From Alopecurus myosuroides (taxonomy: Eukaryota; Streptophyta; Magnoliopsida; Poales; Poaceae), in contig CM054059.1 in assembly GCA_028641055.1 (NCBI GenBank), positions 107,272,263 to 107,336,262 on the forward strand: a stretch of DNA of 64,000 bases, in the 5' to 3' direction. Numbering within the stretch: position 1 is the stretch's first letter; every line of letters starts with the position of its first letter. The position numbers and the translations under genes were made by a program. Below are positions 25,401-34,642 of the stretch, piece after piece. Below the pieces are notes generated by a model. It saw nothing but the letters and a program-made list of their open reading frames with translations. It had not been told where the DNA came from and ran no database searches.

Positions 25401-27552
25401 ACTTTCAGAATTTCAGATAGAGTATGCTCTTGAGTTTCCTTTTTATACCACACTGGAGCGTCTAGAGCACAAGAGGAATATTGAACATTTTGATGCAAGG
25501 TTTTCTCACATGCTGAAGACAGAATACTTGTAAGATTGTCATTTTACGAAATGGAATATTCTATAAACTCGTATTGATTAGATGTCATACTAAGTGTCAA
25601 ACATTTTTTTATGAATAAGACCATGTCGCGTCAACCAAGAACTTTTGTCTTTGGCTGTTGAAGATTTCACCTTTGCTCAATCTGTTTACCAGGATGAACT
25701 CTTGCATCTTCATAGGTAATCTGGGCTTTATGCTTTCTTGTCATATAATTTTTTTTTCTTGTAGTAGAAATTTCTGAATTTTGTTGCGCCAGTTGGGTGA
25801 AAGATAACAGGCTGGACCAGCTACAATTTGCACGTCAGAAGTTAACATATTGTTATCTCTCTGCTGCGGCCACGATATTTCCTCCTGAACTGTCTGATGC
25901 TCGTATGTCGTGGGTTAAAAATGCTGTGCTCACAACTGTTGTTGATGACTTCTTCGATGTTGGAGGATCAAAAGAAGAACTGGAAAACCTCATCACATTA
26001 GTTGAGAAGTACAATATTCTAACCTGATATCTTTCTCTGCACTTTCTAACGAGTGCTTATACCTTTGGTATAATTCACTTTTCCTGTTTTGCCTTAGGCG
26101 GGAGGAGCACCACGCAGATGACTTCCACTCTGAGCAAGTAAAAATAGTATTCTCTGCTCTCTATACCATGGTGAACCAGATTGGATCAACGGCTTCTGCA
26201 GTCCAAACCCGCTGTGTTAGAAGTCACCTGATAGAAACTGTGAGTCTCTCGTGTGACCCCCCTCCCCCCACCCCCCCCCCCCCCCCCCTGGTTCTTCATT
26301 GCATTGCTCAGTATTGACAGGTTCGAACTGGCATGCAGTGGCTACAACTATTGAGATCTATGATGACCGAGGCAGAATGGAAGATGAGCCAATATGTGCC
26401 AACGATGGAAGAATACATGGAAAATGGGGTTGTTTCATTTACACTTGGCCCCATTGTGCTCCCAGCATTGTATTTTGTCGGGGAGAAGATCTCGGGCTCT
26501 GTTGTGAAAGATCAAGAGTACAATGAGTTATTTGGGCTAATGAGTACTTGTGGCCGTCTCCTGAATGACATCCAAGGCTTTGAGGTATTTGGGCCTTTTT
26601 GTGCAAAAAAATTGTCTCTCCGCATTTAGGCATAAAAATATTGATCGTTTTAGTCTTATGCTATATGATTTTGCATGAACAGATTATTATTTTTGTATTA
26701 CAGGCCCTATAAATTGAACAAAAAAATGTCAACCATAAGTCAAGGTTGTTTTCTTCTTATTTTATAGATTTTTTTTAAACGGGGATTTCTTTTGCTGTTT
26801 GAGGTTAGAAATTCTCTTAGTTGCGGGTACCTTGAGGCTAGAAATTCTCTTAGTTGCGGGTACCTTGAGGCTAGAAATTCAGTATAATGAAAAAAAAAAA
26901 GAAGAAAGATCTACGGTGCTAACTTTGGCGTTTGACATTACTACTGTGTTCTTATAGAATTTCATTCAGCCGTCCTTATAGCTATATAATGGTAAGTTTA
27001 GAGTTGCATAATAAGTAAAAGAGAATCTATTTAATCATATGCGTTATATTGTATAATTGCACAAACTGTGTGGAAAATTTTGCTAGTTCCTAGAGGAATG
27101 GGCTATGTTTATATCCAGTTGTAAGTAATTGATTACAGATTAGTAAATCATCATTGTCAATTTTTATGCATTCAAAACTTGTAAATTAGTCGTTGGATGA
27201 TCGACAAATTTGCGATCTGATTTTGCAGAGGGAGTGTAGCGAAGGGAAACTGAATAGCGTTTCACTGCTTATTCTTCACAGTGGTGGCTCGATGTCCGTA
27301 GAAGGGGCTAAGAAGGAGATACAGAAGACCATAGTCACGTCTAGACGAGACTTGATAAGATTGGTCCTCAAGGAAGACACGGTTGTTCCTCGGGCGTGCA
27401 AGGAGATGTTCTGGAAGATGTGCAAGATACTTCACCTGTTCTACTTTCAGACGGACGGGTTCAGCTCGCCCAAGGAAATGGCCAGCGCGGTGAATGCAGT
27501 CATCAACGAGCCACTGGAACTCTCGAGTTCCATCTCTGGATGTTCTTTCTGA
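22433..27552 (+). CDS. KSL: Kaurene synthase-like class I diterpene synthase, 14 exons, frame broken in exon 8 (probable pseudogene or null allele)
   Basis: Exons, all with GT-AG introns: 22433-22697, 23063-23112, 23218-23503, 23605-23785, 24102-24319, 24401-24521, 24941-25038, 25120-25338, 25417-25529, 25620-25715, 25793-26008, 26098-26239, 26339-26584, 27229-27552. Without the lesion the product would be about 856 residues. It has a Ser/Arg-rich plastid transit-like N-terminus, SSYDTAW near 126-132 and QDDGSWG near 159-165. DIAT stands at 386-389 where class II cyclases have DXDD, so class II activity is lost as in kaurene synthases. The class I metal motif DDFFD is near 599-603 and the NSE/DTE motif NDIQGFERE near 743-751, with Gly at the usual Ser/Thr. 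Such enzymes ionise ent- or normal copalyl diphosphate in plastids, for gibberellin or defence diterpenes. The product is not predictable. A 4-bp duplication in exon 8 predicts a stop after about residue 414, before both metal motifs. Confidence 0.9.
23848..23950. mobile_element. Stowaway-type MITE in KSL intron 4
   Basis: The ends form terminal inverted repeats of about 25 bases: CTCCCTCTGTTTCAAAATAA at the left and the complement of TTATTTTGAGATGGAGGGAC at the right. TA target duplications flank it at 23846-23847 and 23951-23952. It is about 103 bases with no coding capacity. This matches Tc1/mariner-derived Stowaway MITEs, which are frequent in grass introns. It lies between exons 4 and 5 and does not touch splice sites. 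Confidence 0.9.
24546..24900. repeat. Decayed MITE-like sequence in KSL intron 6
   Basis: Two stretches resemble Stowaway ends: CTTCCTCCATTTTAAAATAG at about 24547 and ACTCCCTTCATTTCAAAATA at about 24734. The AT-rich sequence between and after them has TTTGACCAACA-type text seen in longer mariner MITEs. I cannot find clean paired ends, so one or two degraded insertions are likely. This makes intron 6 (24522-24940) longer than its neighbours. Confidence 0.5.
25120..25145 (+). other. 4-bp tandem duplication and premature stop in KSL exon 8
   Basis: Exon 8 begins ATGAACTGTCTGTCTCATG after its acceptor. Removing one GTCT gives the family reading [10 protein letters not shown] and an exon of 215 bases. 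That length fits the phases of exons 7 (ends with one extra base) and 9 (starts at phase 0). With the extra 4 bases the exon is 219 and the frame runs V-S-C-C then TGA at 25143-25145. The downstream exons keep an open frame with conserved motifs, so the lesion looks recent. Use of a weak donor (GTATCC at 25029) in exon 7 would restore the frame with a few residues changed. I see no evidence that it is used. Confidence 0.85.
26257..26288 (+). repeat. Poly-C tract in KSL intron 12
   Basis: A 32-base run of C, broken only by one T and one A, lies 17 bases after the 3' edge of exon 12 and about 50 bases before exon 13. Such tracts are prone to length change. Part of the length could be a sequencing artefact. 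Confidence 0.95.
26801..26880 (+). repeat. 33-bp tandem repeat in KSL intron 13
   Basis: The unit GAGGCTAGAAATTCTCTT followed by AGTTGCGGGTACCTT occurs twice in full (26801-26833, 26834-26866) with one base difference, plus a partial third copy to 26880. It lies in the longest late intron and does not overlap splice signals. Confidence 0.9.
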
Positions 27553-27942
27553 AAGATTAGGATTTCCCTGTGTTGATATCGAGGGGGGGAAACTGCAGCT
27601 AACCTTTGCTGTTGTAGCTTTGTGCTGGAAAGATTGACGAAACTATGCTTTAGGCTGGAGGCTGTCAAATGCCAGCCTTCTTTTAGGGGACTGTAAAATG
27701 ACTTCTTGTGTTCTGACTTCTGAGAGTGACAGTTAATTTTTATTTTTGACATGACAGTTCGTTGTTCAATTAGGTGTGCACATGCCGTGGTGCATTATCG
27801 CGACAGACGGTCCATCTTCTGTGCCTGTATATATACTCCCACTTGGGTACATGGAGCAATATAATTAGTAATAGTGACATGTGCTATCTAACATCATTAA
27901 GACTTCATATCTTCTTCCTCTTTTAAATATGTTGTTGAGAAC
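27553..27942 (+). other. 3' untranslated and flanking region of KSL
   Basis: No further gene is visible. The sequence continues as single-copy-looking AT-rich DNA after the TGA of the diterpene synthase. I did not find an unambiguous AATAAA. AATATAAT near 27858 is a weak candidate for a plant near-upstream polyadenylation element. Confidence 0.4.
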
Positions 27943-28110
27943 TGAGTGCTAGCTCAGTGGGAGCAGAGGCAGCGAGTGCGCGCCCAGCCCACCCGGGTTC
28001 GAGTCCCAGTGAGGACCGAATTAAAACGGGGTATTATCTAGCGCGGGAAATCGCTGTCGGAGAGGCTCATCTTCTACCTAACAACGGACAGCCAAGGGAG
28101 GGATCCGTCC
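27943..28110 (+). mobile_element. tRNA-derived SINE
   Basis: The head has both RNA polymerase III internal promoter boxes: an A box TAGCTCAGTGG at 27950-27960 and a B box GGTTCGAGTCC at 27996-28006, 35 bases apart as in a tRNA gene. The sequence does not continue to a complete tRNA acceptor stem. It runs into an unrelated body (AATTAAAACGGGGTATTATC), as SINEs do. I could not fix the 3' end or a target duplication, so the right boundary is approximate. A tRNA pseudogene is the alternative. Confidence 0.7.
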
Positions 28111-28151
28111 CCCTTTGGTCAACGTTTTTAATGTGTTGTTGCACACTAGTG

Positions 28152-28239
28152 GACAAAGTTGAGCACCAGAAGCATCTCCAAAATATCATCTTAACCATCG
28201 TCAAAGAGGACAAAGTTGAGCACCAGAAGCATCTCCAAA
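28152..28239 (+). repeat. Direct repeat of about 30 bp, spaced 57 bp
   Basis: The string starting GACAAAGTTGAGCACCAGAA and continuing GCATCTCCAAA occurs at 28152 and again at 28209. It lies between the SINE head and the reverse-oriented LINE fragment. No function is visible. 28240-28423 is anonymous AT-rich sequence without a gene. Confidence 0.85.
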
Positions 28240-28423
28240 CTAGCGCCACAAATGTTCTACTAAACCCCAGGAATCGACGTAGCTCTCGTCCTAACATGGT
28301 GCTGAATAATTTTGTGAATTTTGGCATCCTAGCATGTGCACTATGCTCCGTATTACACGCTCAATAGTGTGTACTGACAATTCTTATCCGGGTGTTCTAT
28401 TAATTAAAAAAAATTGATAAAGG

Positions 28424-30784
28424 TTTTTTGTTATTTAAAGTGTTTAAACATTGTACCCGGCCTCTGCATCATTTAAATGCACATAGCCGCAAACCAGCAA
28501 AAATCGAAAGAGTATCAGTGACAACATGTCTAAACAAATCATAGAAATGTAGACTGTCGTCGACTGGGATATTGCTATCCGTAGATAAGCGGTCATCCAT
28601 GTGGGATAAAAATATCCCTCGGCACTTTCTCCAGCCGTGCACAAGTCTCTGTAAAAAGGTCTCGAAACTCCCTTCGATGTAATATGGATCACGAACGGAG
28701 CAAACATGTGCATCGGAATAGAACCTGCATACGAGAGAATTTTTTATCATTAAAAATCTTTTCATTTCTACATAGCCAGAGCGACCATATAACGGCAAAC
28801 GTTTTCACCCTAATAATAGTTTTGAACCGTTTATCAAGCCCATTTAACCAGTGGCCAAAATTATTAGCAACGGATGTGAACTGATAAACATTCGAAAGCC
28901 ATTTGGATAGCTGACCAAATAGAACGCGGAAAAGTGCAATCAAAGAATAAATATTTAATTGTCTCATCATAAAAATAAGAAACACACTTCGTACTCCCAT
29001 GCCAGATGTGCTTAACAAGATTATCTTTTATTAATAATGGTAGCTTCATCTGACATAATTTTTTTATTGTTATTGACTGGTAAATCTGATTGGACCATCG
29101 CTCTATACATGGAATCCACCAAGAACAAACCGTTCTTGGTTAATTTCCATCGAAACTCATCGGTGCGAGGTATCAAAATTGTTAGGAATTTAGGCAATTT
29201 ACAGATTAAATTAATCCAAATATAAATCATGAACATGACGTAAACATAATGATATTTAACCATGTTCCTGCATACTAAATTTATAGTAGATAAATCTACG
29301 CAAACTTCTAGTGTTGCACACATGGAAATAATAAGAACAGGGATAAACATGTTATACCCTGCAGTCGGCCAATTGGCAGTAGCCTTAGCAGAGGCGGCAG
29401 CCGCCGCGGCAGTTGCAGCAGAGGAGGCCTCGGTGGCAGCAGTGGCGGCCTCGGCGGCAGCAGCAGCGCGTTCAGCTTCGGTGGACATGTTGACGAAGAG
29501 AGCGAAGCGGTAGTAGTCGAAGTAGATGTACAGCAGCGAGCAGTCGCGTAAGAGACGCTCCCCAAAAACTAATCGCCCCTCTCCCGTACAGGATCTGGAG
29601 AGGCGGAGACTCGGAGGCCTGCTCTCCTGTCGGCCGTGTACGCGGTAGACGGGATGGGATCACCGGCGGCAGCAACAGGAGGTGAAACGACAGTGGGCGC
29701 AAAGAGCGTGTATGAGTTGTGTTTTTTGTGTCCGCCTGAGCCTCCAATTTATAGGCACGGCCGAGTAGGAGAACGGTCAATTCAATTAGCGTTTACTACA
29801 GCCGTTACCACGTGATAAAGGCGGTGTTTTACCGCGCGCGGTTATCACACGCGATCAATACGGCTGTGACCAAAGTAAATGTGACGCAGTTAGACAACAA
29901 TCAATATGACGTCTCATATTATTGTCGTGTCTTTGACTCCCCGTTTTCGACTGCCAAAATAAAGACATCGGCTCGGCTCATTCCCGCAACCCACGGCGCG
30001 GCGCGTCGTGACGAGGGGAGGCGTGGCGAGGCGGGCGGCGGAGGAGGAGGAGCAAGCGTGTGGAACACCTCCACAACTCCTCTCCCTTCATACCAACTCA
30101 CACTAGTGGGGAGAGAGATCACCTTATAAACTGGTGCAAAACTCTCTCAACTAGCAATATGGGACTAAACTCCCACCACTTGCTATGGCTGCATGGGCCT
30201 TAGAGATTTAAATAGAAATTTCCTAATTGGCTAAAAGTCCATCCCAAATTTTAGTAAAATTGACCAAAGTCAACCTATCCACCAACGCATTCCAAGACAC
30301 GAGTCGTGGACCAATGACATCTCGTCCAAACAACACATTTGGAGGTGATGTATGCATAACTGTAGCCAGCATGTCTCCCTTGTGCTATACAATGTTGTAT
30401 AAAGCCGGATACCGTTCTCGGAGTGTTGGATTACCCAACCATATATCTTTACGGAACCTTATCTGTGATCCATCTTTAATCTTAAATACCCCATAGCGAA
30501 AGAAATGATTCTTAGTCTCCATTAGGCCAGTCCAAAAGTGTGAATGAACTGGTTTCCACATAACTTGTGAAACTTCTTTGGAGCCAACGTATTTTCGTTT
30601 AAGGAGCGTTTGCCAAACGCCTTCTTCGGTGAGTAGTTTGGAGAGCCATTTTCCTAGAAGGGCGGAATTCTTAACCTGTAGGTCATGAATATCTAGCCCT
30701 TCCTGATCTTTTGTTATACAAACTACATTCCACCTGGCCAGTCGATACTTCTTTTTCTCATTATCCCCTTTTCAAAAGAATCTT
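28424..30784 (-). pseudogene. LINE A relative, 3' fragment in reverse orientation, split by an insertion
   Basis: The reverse complement aligns with LINE A from about 19510 to its 3' end. 30784-30263 matches the region around 19510-20000 (VCITKDQEGLDI, RYPALYNIV). 29174-28424 matches 20010-20760 (DEFRWKLTKNGLFLVDSMYRA, AVIWSLWLCRNEKIF) including the 3' untranslated part. The 5' end is truncated at 30784, the usual result of incomplete target-primed reverse transcription. The coding frame is broken by the insertion at 29182-30255. No activity is possible because the endonuclease and polymerase domains are missing. Confidence 0.85.
29182..30255 (-). mobile_element. Unassigned insertion with promoter-like sequence inside the LINE fragment
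   Basis: Possible 7-bp target duplications AAAATTG stand at 29175-29181 and 30256-30262, exactly where LINE homology stops and resumes. On the minus strand the insert has LTR-like text (GGGAGTTTAGTCCCATATTG near 30150-30170), a TATA box CTATAAATTGG near 29745-29755, a pyrimidine-rich leader and an ATG at 29488. That ATG opens an Ala-rich frame (MSTEAERAAAAAEAA), which then runs into LINE sequence. I read it as the start of an LTR retrotransposon, probably copia-like, that is truncated. The family is not identified, and the Ala-rich frame is not supported as a gene. Confidence 0.5.
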
Positions 30785-30815
30785 GGTGGTTGAATACGGG
30801 ACAAAATATGGAGTA

Positions 30816-31018
30816 GTGGTGATGTTAACCAGGTAGCACCGGAAACCCACACTAGTGGTGATGCTTACTAGACAGGTGACACGGGAAATCCACATGTCCA
30901 TGCTTTTAAGTGGTGATGCAATCAGACAAGGTTGTACGGGAATTACACAACTTTTGTAATTGATATAACATTTTGTGGTGATGCTTTTCAATATGGTAGC
31001 ACAGGAAACCCACATTGT
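30816..31018 (+). repeat. Degenerate tandem repeats with GTGGTGATG core
   Basis: Four copies start at about 30816, 30855, 30910 and 30975. Each has GTGGTGATG followed, after a variable part, by a CACGGGAAACCCACA-like end. Spacing is uneven (39, 55, 65 bases). No gene is present. 31019-31499 is anonymous AT-rich sequence in which I see nothing. Confidence 0.7.
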
Positions 31019-31499
31019 TATTATCTAAAGGATAAAATTGTTTTATGAAAAAGTATAGGATCAAACTTGCTTTCTGCATTTAGCCAAGCTCCACCAAGCC
31101 AAATATTCATGTAGTTAGTCTTGCCAATTATATGCACCATAATGTTACTTGCTAGTAAATTTAATTGCACTAACCCCTTGTGGCTGCATATTCCATATTA
31201 CACATGGATCTCATGACTAGTGAGAATTTCGTTTAGGATCTCGAGTCTACAACCAACATGATTTGTCTGTGGCACATGAAGAAGATGGGGCTCAAGGTTG
31301 TACTATGGTTTCCGTTGTTGTACTTTGTTCTATGCTAGCCTTGAGTTATGCAAGTTGTAAAACATAATTGTAAAGATTTGATCATGCGATGTAATAGAGA
31401 TTGACGCATTTGCTTGATATTTCATTCTTGTACTATGGTGCTAGAAATTGATCTAGGGACTAGCACATTAACACATGTGTTCTTGCATTATTTAAATGT

Positions 31500-32087
31500 G
31501 GGAATGCTACACTCATAAATTACTCCCCCATATGCCACTATGGAAGAGACTCTTAATTACATCTTCAATTGGCCATTGTCTCCAAAAGGGTGGCAAGCTC
31601 CATGCATGTGACCTCTTTGAGATGTTCCTCTTTGACTTGCCATTCACAACCTTGATGACGATCACCACTTTACGTCATCCACGATGGGTCATATGAATTC
31701 TTCCTTTTGGTGCATTCCCATGGAAAGACACCATACCACGAGATCACTTGGTACGTCTTATAGCTTTTGTGTGTTGATTCAATATTTGTACTTTGTCTTG
31801 ATCAACCTTGTATATTTTATTCTATCTTGAAGATATACATGAATGTTCACACGGTATTCATCTTCAAGACATACTTGAAATATTGTCAACTCGCTCATGA
31901 TCAAACATCGGATATTCACATAAATAGCACCTTGGTCATCACTTGATCATCTTGAATCCAACACATGGACATCAAGCCTTATCTAAGGAAAAACCTTACA
32001 AGTTTGGCTCAATGGAAACTTTAGTCCATTGTGATTGCCATTAATTACAAAAACCACACGTGGGGGCACCATTCTCTTTGAGTCTCA
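31500..32087 (-). repeat. Partial LTR of the same family as the solo LTR, reverse orientation
   Basis: Reading the minus strand from 32087, the sequence starts TGAGACTCAAAG and continues GGTGCCCCCACGTGTGGTTT and TGTAATTAATGGCAATC, matching the start of the solo LTR at 13436. Further matches follow (ATCAACACACAAAAGCTATA, CTCGTGGTATGG). The left end and target duplication could not be found, so this is a fragment. 32088-32299 is unassigned. Confidence 0.6.
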
Positions 32088-32309
32088 CCCATTTGGGTAA
32101 TTGATGCAAATCTATTTTAAGAGGGATTATATAATGAATTTGGGAAACCATGAAAGAAACAAGCAATGATGTATGAGCATGGAAGGCATTCCTAAGAACA
32201 AAAACTGAATTCCCTAAAATATCTAGACTTTCTCCCCAATTGGCATCCATTTCCCAAATGGGATCAAAGAAAATTTAGATGGCCAACATTGTAAGGGTTC
32301 CTCCATAGG

Positions 32310-34424
32310 ATGTGGATTTTTCATAATATGAGTGGATCAAATACACTTATCCAATTGAACAAAAGATTAGATCATTTTATTCCGGATTGCCCGAAGATTA
32401 TTTGTTGGCGTTGCAATTTACATGGACATCAATCTGCTGCGTGCCGTCAACGGTTTTTATGGGTACCCAAAGGGAGTACATCTCCGAATTTGGTAACTGG
32501 GGCGGTGGTCGATTCACATTCTGGGCCCACTCCATCTTTGACTACACCAGACCAAGTTGGAGAACTGGAACGCCTAGCTATTCCTCTCGCACCTCCGCTC
32601 CTCCCCTTGAGCAGAGCGCGGCAATGGCGAACTTCCCGGTCAGGCCATTTGATTTCGTTTCTGCCTACTCCAACATAGATCCTGGGCCAGACGACCGTCT
32701 CCAACGTGCTCGATTGGTGGTTGGTGATCCCCCCCCCCCCCCCGCACCAATGAAGACTCTGCCATTGTTCTGGTAAATCCCCCTGTCTCGGACAATCTTC
32801 GTCGCACTGTTCTGGATCAAATCGTGGCTTCGGTCAACGAAGATTATGATAATATCATCACTGAGGCGGAGATTTCCATCCTAGGGGTGGGGCTTGTGAG
32901 ATTTTCTTCAGCTGAAATCCGCGATATGATGGTAAGGGATAGCCCGCACCCATTTGATGTTTTTGATGAGGAGTCCTCTTTCACCTTCATTCGGCACGAT
33001 GAGGGGATGAATATGAGACGACCGGTTTTCAATCTTGATGCATGGATCCTCTTTCTGGCATTCCCCACTAATTACTTGACAGACTACTACATCAACAAAG
33101 CGGTGTCGCTCTTTGGGAGGCTTGTACTCTGGCACCGACCGGAGGCGAGCAGGTCTAGGGTTCTGATGCGCGTCCAGATGCGTAGTGCTCGGAAGGTTAC
33201 CCGCAGCATCATTGTTACCAGGGTCTCTTCTCTCCCTGGACATGGAGTGTCATGGACGGTGCCCGTTTATATTCTCAATAGCCGCCAGGATCTGGCGGTA
33301 CTTATTGATACTGAAGAACCGCCTCCGCCTATGAATGCATCGCCGCATCCATATGAGCTCCCCTATCTGACAGCCATGCAGCAATATCATCTGGATGTTC
33401 AGAGATTCCATGAGCAGCAGGCTGAAGCTAACTGGCAAGTTGATGCGATGGTGCTCGATGGGGACAGTGGCCTGCTGTTCCTCAAATTTATCTGGGTATG
33501 GACATGAGGCAGTATTTGGGATACGACGGCCCATCTCTGTTAGATGGTGTGGCCAACTCTGATAATTTATCTGATGACGCAATGGATGCCTGGAACGATC
33601 ATGTTGTAGAGGTGGAACGTGCTGCGTTTGATGTCATTCTGGGGCACCCAACTGGGGGGCTCCACTTCAGACGTGCTGGTGGACAGTTATCAGATCTTGA
33701 GGTGCAGGCTGGAACTGAATACTAGGTTTTCTTGGGTTTGCTCATGCGTCAGGTTTACACCCGCACTATCCTCCCATCTGCTCCCGTGGATGATGGCTTC
33801 TACTTGGGACACCTTGTCAATGCTATCATTTCTGCCGGAATGCAGCATATGTGGAAAAGTTTTATCAGCGCTGGTGCCCCCGTTGACATCGTTCCGCCAT
33901 CAGTTATCCGTATTGCACTTCATCTGCCCCAGATTCCTACTGATACTGCTACTTGGATTTCTGTGGAGCTCTCGCCTATTTTACGCGACTATCTGTCTGC
34001 GGTGAGGGGAGCGGCCGATGAGGTGATTACGGGCCTTGATCTTCCTGATACCATGGAGATGGTTCGCGCGGACCTGGGTTTTGTACCTGATTTGCCTCAG
34101 ATGAATAGTGCAGGGACTCCGATCCCTAGCTCCTCGTCCACTGCTTCTATGCCGATCATGACTCGTGCCAAGACTCGAGCGGGTAAGATCTCTACCCCAC
34201 CAGTTGCTAGCCTTGTCAGACGTTGTACTAGGCATAACAACGATGGATTTATGCATATTGCATTGCCAGATAAGGCACCTAGGCGCCGCAGCTCATCTGT
34301 TCCCCGTGCGCTGGCACCTGCTCAGATGCAGTTAACTGAGATGCAGCGCATTGGTGTTGAGGAGTGTGGACTTGCTCCTGAAGATGTTTCAGACGAAAAG
34401 TTACTCCGGGACCCTTCTGCTTAA
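32310..34424 (+). pseudogene. LINE C ORF1 (CCHC zinc knuckle RNA-binding protein), frameshifted
   Basis: The N-terminal part has one CCHC zinc knuckle (CWRCNLHGHQSAAC, about 32400-32441). Frame breaks lie at a run of 15 C residues (about 32729-32743), after which the same protein continues in another frame (TNEDSAIVLVNPP), near 33475, and at a stop at 33723-33725. The block at 32824-33480 (ITEAEISILGVGLVRF, WILFLAFPTNYLTDYYI) is the central conserved domain. The C-terminus has VRRCTRHNNDGFMH and a basic Arg/Ser stretch, followed by an acidic helix ending at 34424. The protein would coat the element RNA. The lesions are few, so decay is recent compared with LINE A. Confidence 0.7.
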
Positions 34425-34642
34425 CTGGTTCCTCCAGTCACGGTGGTGGGTGTGGCAGTCGCTTGTGAACCTGATTATGGCGAGTTATCGTTTATTTTGT
34501 TTGGTCTCTAGTCCTAGACTTTATGTGATCAAATCATCGTATGATCGGGACCTTATCTTATATTTTGTGGCTGTGTTGAGTACCTGTGATGTATGCTTAT
34601 GCAATCATTTGGTACTTGCTCGTTTAACCTATCTTACTTTCC

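Noticed and set aside
27950..28006. Possible functional tRNA gene
   Set aside because: Pol III boxes are good but no acceptor stem or matching 3' end can be formed; fits a SINE better.
29021..29488. Ala-rich 155-codon protein
   Set aside because: Its second half is LINE ORF2 sequence and its first half is low complexity; an accidental chimera.
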